NCBI GenBank assembly: GCA_016927175.1
Contig: JAFGNC010000319.1
Span: 1 to 13,749 of the forward strand
Length of the DNA: 13,749 nucleotides
Origin: Gammaproteobacteria bacterium
GTDB taxonomy: Bacteria; Pseudomonadota; Gammaproteobacteria; Steroidobacterales; Rariloculaceae
Reading direction: 5' to 3'
Within the stretch, counting starts at the first letter, position 1. Every line of letters starts with the position of its first letter. Below are positions 7,954 through 13,749 of the stretch, one piece after another. The position numbers were made by a program, and so were the translations under genes. The notes beneath the pieces are model-generated. The model searched no databases and was not told the DNA's origin. It saw nothing but the letters and a program-made list of their open reading frames with translations.

Positions 7954-9654
7954 ATGCCGAAAATTGAGCGGCGCGAGGCGATCGGCGGCTCCGAGCGCTG
8001 GCCGTGGCCGGCGGGCATGCACAGCGTGCTGCGCCAGGTCCTGGCGCGGCGCCCGATCGCGTCGCCCGAGGAGCTTGCGCTCGGCCTGAAGCATCTGACA
8101 CCGGTCGGCGGCTTCGACGCGCTCGGCGCCGGGGTCGAGCTGCTGCTGCGGCACCGCCGCGGGCGGATCGTCATCGTCGGCGATTTCGACGCGGACGGCG
8201 CGACGAGCTCGGCGCTCGGCTTTCTGACGCTGCGCTCGCTCGGTTTCGCGGACGTCGATTACTTCATCCCGGACCGCTTCGAGCTCGGCTACGGGCTGAC
8301 GCCGGAGGTCGTCGAGCGTACGCGCGGCCTTGCGCCGTCGCTGATCGTGACGGTGGACAACGGCATCACCAGCGTCGCCGGCGTCGAGGCTGCGCGCGAC
8401 TCGGGCATCGACGTGCTGATCACGGACCACCATCTGCCGCCGGCGCAGCTGCCGCGCGCGAACGTGATCGTGAACCCGAACGTCCGCGGCCACGGCTACC
8501 GCGACGGCCTCGGCTGCCGGCACCTCGCCGGCGTCGGCGTCGTGTTTTACCTGCTCGCCGCGCTCGGCAAAGCGCTCGGCCGCGCCAATGCCGTGCTCGA
8601 GCACATCGACCTCGTCGCGCTCGGCACCGTCGCGGACCTGGTGCGTCTCGATCGGTCGAACCGCATCCTCGTGGATCAGGGCTTGAGGCGCATGCGTGCC
8701 GGACGCTGCCGTCCGGGGCTCGCGGCGCTCGCGCAGGTCGCGGGCGCGGCGCTGCGCGACGTCACGGCCGCGACGCTCGGGTACCAGATCGGACCGCGGC
8801 TGAACGCCGCCGGCCGCCTCGACGACATGTCCGTCGGCGTACGCTGCCTCGTCACCGACGATCCGGACGAGGCGCGCGAGCTCGCGGCCCGGCTCGACGG
8901 GCTGAACCGCGAGCGGCGCCAGCTCGAGTCGCGCATGCGCGGCGAAGCGGTCGAGCTGGTCGACGAGGCGGAAAGCCTCGAAGGCGAGGCGCTGCCGAAC
9001 GTCGTCTGCCTCGCGCACGAGCGCTGGCACGAGGGGCTGGTCGGGCTCGTCGCGTCCCGCATCAGGGAACGCTACTTCCGGCCGACGTTCGCGTTCGCGC
9101 CGGCCGACGGCGGCCGGCTGAAGGGCTCCGGCCGCTCGATCCCGGGCTTCCACCTGCGCGACGCGCTCGCGGACGTCGCGGCCGAGGTGCCGGGGCTGAT
9201 CGAGCGCTTCGGCGGCCATGCGATGGCCGCGGGCCTGACGCTGAAGGAGGGCGGCTTCGAGGCTTTCCGGCGCGCGATCGAGGCCGTCGGCGCGCGACGG
9301 CTCGACGCGGCGGCATTCGCCGAGACGATCCTGACGGACGGCGAGATCGACTGCCGGGACATGACGGTCGAGGTCGCGGCGCTGCTGCGAGACGCGGGGC
9401 CCTGGGGCCAGGGCTTTCCGGAGCCGTGCTTCGACGGGCGCTTCGAGCTGCTGCGCACCCGGATTCTGAAGGACGCGCACGTCAAGATGACGCTGAAACC
9501 TGCCGGCGGCGCGGCGCCGGTCGAGGCGATCGCGTTCAATCGCGCGGACGAGCCGCCCGAGCCGGGCGCCGAGCTGACGCTGGTCTACCGGCTCGACGTC
9601 AACGACTACTTCGAGACGCCGCGCGTGCAGCTGATCGTCGATCACGTGGAGTGA
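7954..9654 (+). CDS. recJ: Single-stranded-DNA-specific 5'-3' exonuclease RecJ
   Basis: RecJ degrades single-stranded DNA 5' to 3' in the RecF recombination pathway, mismatch repair and base-excision repair. The 566-residue protein is close to E. coli RecJ (577). The DHH phosphoesterase core is intact: motif I DFDADGATSSAL (Asp77, Asp79, Asp81), motif II DNGI (Asp135), motif III TDHHLP (Asp158, His159, His160), then LAGVGVVFYL, DLVALGTVADLV and GPRLNAAGRLDDM. DHHA1 elements follow: GSGRSIPGFHLRDAL and RFGGHAMAAGL. The C-terminal OB-fold ends LIVDHVE. I chose ATG 7954. An in-frame ATG at 7882 would run 46 bases into the divergent gene and add residues not seen in the family. The promoter must overlap the neighbouring gene because only 26 bases separate the two starts. 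Confidence 0.96.
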   Translation: MPKIERREAIGGSERWPWPAGMHSVLRQVLARRPIASPEELALGLKHLTPVGGFDALGAGVELLLRHRRGRIVIVGDFDADGATSSALGFLTLRSLGFADVDYFIPDRFELGYGLTPEVVERTRGLAPSLIVTVDNGITSVAGVEAARDSGIDVLITDHHLPPAQLPRANVIVNPNVRGHGYRDGLGCRHLAGVGVVFYLLAALGKALGRANAVLEHIDLVALGTVADLVRLDRSNRILVDQGLRRMRAGRCRPGLAALAQVAGAALRDVTAATLGYQIGPRLNAAGRLDDMSVGVRCLVTDDPDEARELAARLDGLNRERRQLESRMRGEAVELVDEAESLEGEALPNVVCLAHERWHEGLVGLVASRIRERYFRPTFAFAPADGGRLKGSGRSIPGFHLRDALADVAAEVPGLIERFGGHAMAAGLTLKEGGFEAFRRAIEAVGARRLDAAAFAETILTDGEIDCRDMTVEVAALLRDAGPWGQGFPEPCFDGRFELLRTRILKDAHVKMTLKPAGGAAPVEAIAFNRADEPPEPGAELTLVYRLDVNDYFETPRVQLIVDHVE

Positions 9655-9750
9655 CAGGGAAAAGAACAGGGAAAAGGGGTCTGGGCCCTTTTTCGCTGAT
9701 GTCGCATCAGTGTTGAACGGCGGCGGCGAAAAAGGGCCCTGACCCCTTTT
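9654..9750. repeat. REP-like inverted repeat between recJ and prfB, possibly acting as terminator
   Basis: Two 25-base arms, 9672-9696 and 9726-9750, are complementary at 24 of 25 positions. Each reads AAAAGGGGTC(T/A)GGGCCC followed by a T-run, on opposite strands. The 29-base spacer starts with its own small stem, CTGATG/CATCAG (9696-9701 with 9705-9710). Each arm can also form AAAAGGG/CCCTTTT alone. Just upstream the 11-mer ACAGGGAAAAG occurs twice (9654-9664 and 9666-9676), the first copy beginning at the last base of the recJ stop. The arrangement of two facing hairpins resembles REP/BIME elements spread by RAYT (Y1 transposase) proteins; that link is from memory. The GC stem followed by TTTTT could stop transcription from recJ. 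Confidence 0.8.
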
Positions 9751-9837
9751 GCCCGCTGACCCCCTTTCCGCAGGTCCCTTTTTCTCCACGTTTTCCACCG
9801 TGCTAGTATCTGCGGCCTCATCGCAGGACCCCTGACC

Positions 9838-10933
9838 ATGGAAGTCACTCAGATCGGGACGCACATTGCGGAGCTCCGACAGCGCAGCGACGCGCTGAGG
9901 GGGTATCTTTGACTACCGCGAGAAGCGGGAACGTCTCGAGGAAGTAGATCGGGAGCTCGAGGACCCGAACGTCTGGTCGGAGCCGGAGCGCGCGCAGGCG
10001 CTCGGCCGCGAGCGCGCGGCGCTCGAAGCCGTCGTCGAGACGCTGGACCGCGTCGACAGGACGTTGACCGAGTCCGCGGAGCTGTACGATCTCGCGCGCG
10101 AGGAGGATGACGCCGGCACGCTCGAGGACGTCGAGCGCGAGGTCGCGAAAGCGGCCACCGAGATCGAGCGGCTCGAGTTTCGCCGCATGTTCGCGGGCGA
10201 CATGGACGAGCGCAACGCGTTCCTCGACATCCAGGCCGGCTCGGGCGGCACAGAGGCGCAGGACTGGGCGGAGATGCTGCTCAGGATGTATCTGCGGTGG
10301 GGCGAGTCGCGCGAGCTCGAGATGGAGATCCTGGAGCTGTCGCCCGGCGAGGTTGCCGGCATCAAGAGCGCCACGGTGCACGTGCGCGGGCCGTACGCTT
10401 TCGGCTGGCTGCGCACGGAGACCGGCGTGCACCGGCTCGTGCGCAAGTCCCCGTTCGACTCCGGCCATCGCCGTCACACGTCGTTCGCGGCCGTCTTCGT
10501 CTCGCCGGAGATCGAGGACGACATCGAGGTCGAGATCGATCCGAGCGATCTGCGCGTCGACGTCTACCGCGCGAGCGGCGCGGGCGGCCAGCACGTCAAC
10601 AAGACCGAGTCGGCGGTGCGTATCACGCACGAGCCGACCGGCATCGTCGTCCAGTGCCAGAACGACCGCTCGCAGCACAAGAACCGAGCGACCGCGATGG
10701 CGCAGCTGAAGGCGAAGCTGTACGAGTTCGAGCAGCAGAAGCGGCGCGAGAAGGCCGAAGCGGTCGAGGAAGGCAAGGCGGACATCGGCTGGGGCAACCA
10801 GATCCGTTCCTACGTGCTGGATCAGTCGCGCGTCAAGGATTTGCGGACGGGTTACGAGAGCGGGCAACCTGAAGCGGTATTGAACGGCGACCTCGATCCG
10901 TTCCTCGAGGAAAGCCTGAAGCAGGGACTGTAG
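9838..10933 (+). CDS. prfB: Peptide chain release factor 2, with programmed +1 frameshift
   Basis: RF2 recognises UGA and UAA and triggers peptide release. The gene starts at ATG 9838 after AGGA (9825-9828). Codons 1-24 are in frame 0, then an in-frame TGA lies at 9910-9912. Just before it are the internal Shine-Dalgarno-like AGGGGG (9898-9903), TAT and the slippery CTT, giving AGG-GGG-TAT-CTT-TGA-C as in E. coli. A +1 shift on CTT resumes at GAC 9911 and continues to TAG 10931-10933, for 364 residues (E. coli 365). The stop-codon-recognising SPF tripeptide is at 204-206 and the catalytic GGQ at 249-251 (GAGGQHVNKTES). Residue 245 is Ala, where E. coli K-12 has the activity-lowering Thr246. 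RF2 scarcity favours the shift, so synthesis is autoregulated. lysS follows after 4 bases, the usual pairing. Confidence 0.97.
9898..9913 (+). promoter_or_regulatory. prfB programmed +1 ribosomal frameshift site
   Basis: The site reads AGGGGGTATCTTTGAC. It contains a Shine-Dalgarno-like AGGGGG three bases before the slippery CTT codon, the in-frame stop TGA, and the following C that makes UGAC a poor termination context. The sequence matches the E. coli site at every one of these positions. When RF2 is low, the ribosome slips from CUU to UUU and reads GAC. When RF2 is plentiful, it terminates after 24 codons. Confidence 0.97.
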
Positions 10934-10937
10934 ACGA

Positions 10938-12467
10938 ATGGCCGACGACGCGAACGAGCAAGAGTCCGAGCACGAGTCCGAGCGGCACGCCGACGAGAAC
11001 AGGCTCGTCGCGGAGCGGCGCGCGAAGCTGCACAGGCTGCGCGAGCAGGGCGAGGCGTTTCCGAACGGCTTCCGCCGCAGCGCGCTCGCGGGCCAGCTCG
11101 TCGCCGCGTACGACGCGCACGCGCCGGAGACGCTCGAGCGCGAGAACGTCGTCGTCAGCGTCGCCGGGCGCATGCTGGCGAAGCGTGTGATGGGGAAGAA
11201 CAGCTTCGTCAAGATCCAGGACCGCTCCGGCCAGGTGCAGCTGTTCATTCAGCGCGACGTCGTCGGGCAGGAGCTGTACGCGGACTTCAAGAAGTGGGAC
11301 GTCGGCGACATCGTCGGCGCGCGCGGCCGCGTGTTCAAGACGAAGACGGGCGAGGTCTCCGTCGAGGTCTCGGAGCTCGAGCTGCTCGTGAAGTCGCTGC
11401 GGCCGCTGCCGGAGAAGTGGCACGGGATCGCGGATCAGGAGTTCCGGCTCCGCCGGCGTTACGTCGACCTGATCGTGAACGAGCAGGCGCGCGAGGCTTT
11501 CGTGATGCGGGCCCGCGCGATCACGATGCTGCGGTCCTACCTCGACGCGCTCGGCTTCATGGAGGTCGAGACGCCGATGATGCAGCCGATCCCGGGGGGC
11601 GCCGCGGCGCGCCCGTTCGTCACTCATCACAACGCGCTCGACCTGACGCTGTATCTGCGGATCGCGCCGGAGCTCTATCTGAAGCGCCTGCTGGTCGGCG
11701 GCTTCGAGCGCGTCTACGAGCTCGGCCGCGTGTTCCGCAACGAGGGTCTGTCGACGCGGCACAACCCGGAATTCACGATCCTCGAGCTGTATCAGGCGTA
11801 CGCTGATTTCCGCGACGTCATGGAGCTGACCGAGACGCTGATCCGCGAGGGCGCGCGGGCGCTGCTGGGACGGACGCAGGTCGAGTATCAGGGGCAGGCA
11901 TTCGATCTCGAGCCGGAGTTCCCGCGGCTGACGCTCGAGGAGGCGCTGCTGCGGCACAATCCGGAGCTCGCGCGCGACCGGGTACGCGATCGGACCGCGC
12001 TTGCCGCGCTGGCCGACGCGCGCGGCATCCCGGTCGAGGACGAGTTCGGCGCAGGCAAGCTGCAGCTCGAGCTGTTCGAGAAGACGGTCGAGCCGCGGCT
12101 GGCCGGGCCGGTGTTCATCACGCATTTCCCGGCGGAGGTGTCGCCGCTCGCGCGGCGCACCGACGGCGATCCGTTCCTGACGGACCGCTTCGAGCTGTTC
12201 ATCGCCGGGCGCGAGCTCGCGAACGGTTTCTCCGAGCTGAACGATCCGGAGGACCAGGCCGCGCGGTTCCGCGCCCAGGCAGAGGCCAAGGCGCGCGGCG
12301 ACGAGGAAGCGATGGTCTACGACGAGGACTACATCCGAGCGCTCGAGTACGGCATGCCGCCGGCGGCGGGTCTCGGCGTCGGCATCGATCGCCTCGTGAT
12401 GCTGCTGACGGACTCGGCCTCGATCCGCGACGTGCTGCTGTTCCCGCAACTGAAACGCGAAAGCTGA
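10938..12467 (+). CDS. lysS: Lysine--tRNA ligase, class II
   Basis: Lysyl-tRNA synthetase charges tRNA-Lys in the cytoplasm. The 509-residue protein is the usual length for the class II bacterial form (E. coli LysS 505). An acidic, Glu/Asp-rich N-terminus is followed by the anticodon-binding OB-fold (about 60-155: VAGRMLAKRVMGKNSFVKIQD and onward as landmark region 75-95). The catalytic domain then shows motif 1 (FMEVETPMMQPIPGGAAARP), the block THHNALDLTLYLRIAPELYL, motif 2 (RVFRNEGLSTRHNPEFTILE) and motif 3 (GLGVGIDRLVMLL). EVSPLARR and NGFSELNDPEDQ are also typical. AGGGA inside the prfB end (10923-10927) is a plausible ribosome site for ATG 10938. The 4-base gap indicates co-transcription with prfB. 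Confidence 0.98.
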   Translation: MADDANEQESEHESERHADENRLVAERRAKLHRLREQGEAFPNGFRRSALAGQLVAAYDAHAPETLERENVVVSVAGRMLAKRVMGKNSFVKIQDRSGQVQLFIQRDVVGQELYADFKKWDVGDIVGARGRVFKTKTGEVSVEVSELELLVKSLRPLPEKWHGIADQEFRLRRRYVDLIVNEQAREAFVMRARAITMLRSYLDALGFMEVETPMMQPIPGGAAARPFVTHHNALDLTLYLRIAPELYLKRLLVGGFERVYELGRVFRNEGLSTRHNPEFTILELYQAYADFRDVMELTETLIREGARALLGRTQVEYQGQAFDLEPEFPRLTLEEALLRHNPELARDRVRDRTALAALADARGIPVEDEFGAGKLQLELFEKTVEPRLAGPVFITHFPAEVSPLARRTDGDPFLTDRFELFIAGRELANGFSELNDPEDQAARFRAQAEAKARGDEEAMVYDEDYIRALEYGMPPAAGLGVGIDRLVMLLTDSASIRDVLLFPQLKRES

Positions 12468-12471
12468 CGCG

Positions 12472-13407
12472 CTGAACGAAGATCCGTCGCAACCCGATCC
12501 GTCGCAGCCGGATCTGTCGCAACGCTCGCGCGACGGCCTCGCTGCGGCGCTGGTCGCGTATACGCTGTGGGGCTTCCTGCCGATCTACTTCAAGATCGTC
12601 CAGCAGGTGCCGCCGTTCGAGGTGCTCGCGCACCGGATCATCTGGGCGGTGCCTTTCGGTCTGCCGATCATCCTGCTGCGGCGGCAGTGGCCGGAGGTCG
12701 TGCGCGCGCTCGGCACGCCGCGGACCCTCGGCTGGCTGACGCTGTCGGCGCTGTTGATCGCCGTGAACTGGGTCGTGTACATCACGGCCGTGCAAAGCGA
12801 GGAGATTTTTCAGGCGAGCCTCGGCTACTACATCAATCCGCTGATGTACGTCGCTGTGGGCATCGCGTTCTTCCGCGAGCGGCTGCGCAGGCCGCAGATC
12901 GCCGCGGTGCTGCTCGCGGCAGTCGGCGTCGGCGTGCTGACGTTCAGCGGCGGCGAGTTGCCGTGGATCGCCCTGACGCTCGCGACGTCGTTCACGATCT
13001 ACGGCGTGATCCGCAGCCGCGTCGTGATCGGCGGCATGCCGGGGCTCTTCATCGAGACGCTGGTGCTGCTGCCGCTCGCCTTCGGCTACATGGTGTGGCT
13101 CGGTGTTCGCGGAGCGGCGGCTTTCGGGCCGCACGATCCGGGGCTGTCGGCGACGCTGCTGCTGGCCGGCCCCTTCACCGTGATGCCGCTGCTCGCTTTC
13201 GCGCTGGCGGCGCGGCGGCTGCAGCTCTCGACGATCGGCGTCATGCAGTTCATCTCGCCGACGCTGCAATTCGGCGTCGGGCTCGCTTATGGCGAGCCGC
13301 TGAGCCCGGCGCATAGGGTCTGCTTCGTGCTGATCTGGGCGGCGGTGACGGTGTTCAGCGCGGATGCGTGGAGGTTCACGCGGTCGGCGCCGGCGGCGCG
13401 GGCGTAG
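12472..13407 (+). CDS. rarD: RarD/EamA-family drug/metabolite transporter, non-canonical start
   Basis: This inner-membrane protein matches the RarD branch of the EamA superfamily, with ten expected helices; substrates are generally unknown. Blocks shared with E. coli RarD include AHRIIWAVPF, LLIAVNWVVYITAV, ASLGYYINPL, ERLRRPQ, SFTIYGVIRSR, IETLVLLPLAF, QFISPTLQFGVGLAYGE and FVLIWAAV. The first helix (LAAALVAYTLWGFLPIYFKIV) is in the same frame but upstream of the first ATG/GTG/TTG, which is GTG 12607. After the frame's previous stop (12451-12453) the only plausible starts are CTG 12472, five bases past lysS (311 residues), or CTG 12514 (297 residues, close to E. coli's 296). The annotated start is therefore tentative, and GTG 12607 (266 residues) would lose the first helix. 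The extra N-terminus encodes a DPSQP repeat. Likely coupled to lysS translation. Confidence 0.85.
   Translation: MNEDPSQPDPSQPDLSQRSRDGLAAALVAYTLWGFLPIYFKIVQQVPPFEVLAHRIIWAVPFGLPIILLRRQWPEVVRALGTPRTLGWLTLSALLIAVNWVVYITAVQSEEIFQASLGYYINPLMYVAVGIAFFRERLRRPQIAAVLLAAVGVGVLTFSGGELPWIALTLATSFTIYGVIRSRVVIGGMPGLFIETLVLLPLAFGYMVWLGVRGAAAFGPHDPGLSATLLLAGPFTVMPLLAFALAARRLQLSTIGVMQFISPTLQFGVGLAYGEPLSPAHRVCFVLIWAAVTVFSADAWRFTRSAPAARA
12481..12525 (+). repeat. Three tandem 15-bp repeats encoding DPSQP at the rarD N-terminus
   Basis: Three in-register units (12481-12495, 12496-12510, 12511-12525) share the pattern GATCYGTCGCARC followed by two variable bases. Read in the rarD frame they encode DPSQP-DPSQP-DLSQR. 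The period is a multiple of three, so copy-number change keeps the frame. The array begins three codons after the candidate CTG start and 14 bases after the lysS stop. Confidence 0.8.
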
Positions 13408-13589
13408 AGGCCGGGGCTCGGGGCGGCGGGTTTCTTCATCTCGTTGTACGGGCGAGCCCTGCCGGGTAGCTCTCACAGAAGATCGCGTTTCTGCTCGAAA
13501 AGGCAGGATATTCGGTGTGTTGAGCGGGGCATCGGCGCGTAGACTGGATATAATACCAGCTACGCAAACATGCCACAGGAGAGAGCTCG
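13408..13589. other. Spacer with promoter, no gene seen
   Basis: This 182-base stretch is visibly richer in A and T than the preceding genes from about 13470 on. Apart from the promoter and ribosome site described separately, I see only weak stems (for example CAGAA/TTCTG around 13475-13492). No clear terminator for the lysS-rarD unit is visible. Confidence 0.5.
13520..13554 (+). promoter_or_regulatory. Candidate promoter with perfect TATAAT
   Basis: TATAAT at 13549-13554 is a perfect sigma-70 -10 hexamer, rare in such GC-rich DNA. The best -35-like hexamer, TTGAGC (13520-13525), is 23 bases upstream, too far for normal spacing. At 17-base spacing there is only GGGGCA, so an activator-dependent promoter is possible. 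A start near 13561 would give a leader of about 29 bases with a good ribosome site, AGGAGAG, before the next gene. Confidence 0.5.
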
Positions 13590-13749
13590 ATGAGTGCCGT
13601 GCCGCCGTCGTCCCGCACCGAATCCGATGCCCCGAACACGTTGTCTCGCGCTGTTATCGGCCCGACCGAGAAGTTGTCGATAGACGAGCTCGACGCCGCG
13701 ATCTGCACGCTGGCGCGGGGCATGAATGCCTTCAACTCGACGCTGCTGC
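13590..13749 (+). CDS. Partial gene, possible DUF222/HNH endonuclease-type protein
   Basis: A frame opens at ATG 13590, eight bases after AGGAGA, and stays open to the window end (53 complete codons). The first 25 or so residues are Ser/Pro/Thr-rich and look disordered (MSAVPPSSRTESDAPNTLS). The following LSIDELDAAICTLARGMNAF and NSTLL resemble the start of the DUF222 domain, in which a D/E-L-x-A-x-I-x-x-L-A-x-x-x-N-A helix precedes a long helical region, often followed by an HNH nuclease domain. This is recognition by pattern over a short stretch, so the family is uncertain and the nuclease domain, if any, lies outside. Its own strong ribosome site, its TATAAT box and the lower GC of its surroundings set it apart from the upstream operon and suggest an independently acquired gene. 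Confidence 0.5.
   Translation, partial: MSAVPPSSRTESDAPNTLSRAVIGPTEKLSIDELDAAICTLARGMNAFNSTLL

Noticed and set aside
9642..9848. Small minus-strand frame (68 codons) across the recJ-prfB gap
   Set aside because: It is made of the REP-like arms and the prfB start, and similar peptide tails arise wherever such repeats are translated by mistake.
7807..9864. Very long minus-strand open frame (685 codons) opposite recJ
   Set aside because: It is the mirror of a well-matched recJ, has Arg/Asp/Ala-rich composition typical of antisense frames in GC-rich DNA, and crosses both the repeat and the Mth938 gene.
9910..9912. In-frame TGA early in prfB as a pseudogene signal
   Set aside because: The surrounding sequence is the canonical programmed frameshift site and the rest of RF2 is intact.
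10833..12449. Minus-strand open frame (538 codons) opposite lysS
   Set aside because: It is fully covered by lysS and its composition reflects reverse-complemented codons.
13436..13735. Minus-strand frame of 99 codons at the right edge
   Set aside because: It is opposite a plus-strand frame with a strong ribosome site and TATAAT, and has no recognised motif.

Overview
The window is a stretch of core chromosome from a strongly GC-rich gammaproteobacterium, with G or C at most third codon positions. The evidence for this class is the gene order (pyrG-kdsA-eno-ftsB, then surE-pcm-yqaA-nlpD, then recJ-prfB-lysS), a KDO (outer-membrane LPS) biosynthesis gene, an NlpD-type lipoprotein, and the autoregulatory frameshift in prfB. 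The surE-pcm-yqaA-nlpD order recalls Xanthomonadales, Steroidobacter or Nevskia-type lineages. That placement is an inference from memory, not a search result.

Layout. (1) 1-4079, plus strand: the 3' part of pyrG (CTP synthase) overlaps kdsA by 4 bases. A 256-base gap holds a large inverted-repeat element. Then come eno (enolase) and ftsB (divisome). (2) 4145-4669, minus strand: an Smr-domain nuclease-like gene. It sits where many gammaproteobacteria carry ispD-ispF-truD. (3) 4717-7536, plus strand: surE, pcm, a YqaA-type membrane protein gene and nlpD, joined by three successive 4-base stop/start overlaps, so very probably one translationally coupled operon. rpoS, the classic gene after nlpD, is absent. 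(4) 7550-7927, minus strand: a small Mth938-domain protein gene, divergent from recJ. (5) 7954-13407, plus strand: recJ, then a REP-like inverted repeat, prfB with an in-frame UGA and programmed +1 frameshift, lysS, and a rarD-family transporter gene that lacks any ATG/GTG/TTG start upstream of its first membrane helix. (6) 13408-13749: a relatively AT-richer spacer with a perfect TATAAT box, then the first 53 codons of a gene that resembles DUF222/HNH-endonuclease proteins and runs off the window.

The genes serve housekeeping roles: nucleotide and LPS precursor supply (pyrG, kdsA), glycolysis and RNA degradosome (eno), cell division and separation (ftsB, nlpD), stress survival and protein repair (surE, pcm), DNA repair (recJ), and translation (prfB, lysS). 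I found no CRISPR array, tRNA, rRNA, prophage, toxin-antitoxin pair or defence island, and no convincing undescribed system. The points most worth a second look are the two intergenic inverted-repeat elements (2101-2281 and 9654-9750), the non-canonical start of the RarD homologue, and the altered gene neighbourhoods.
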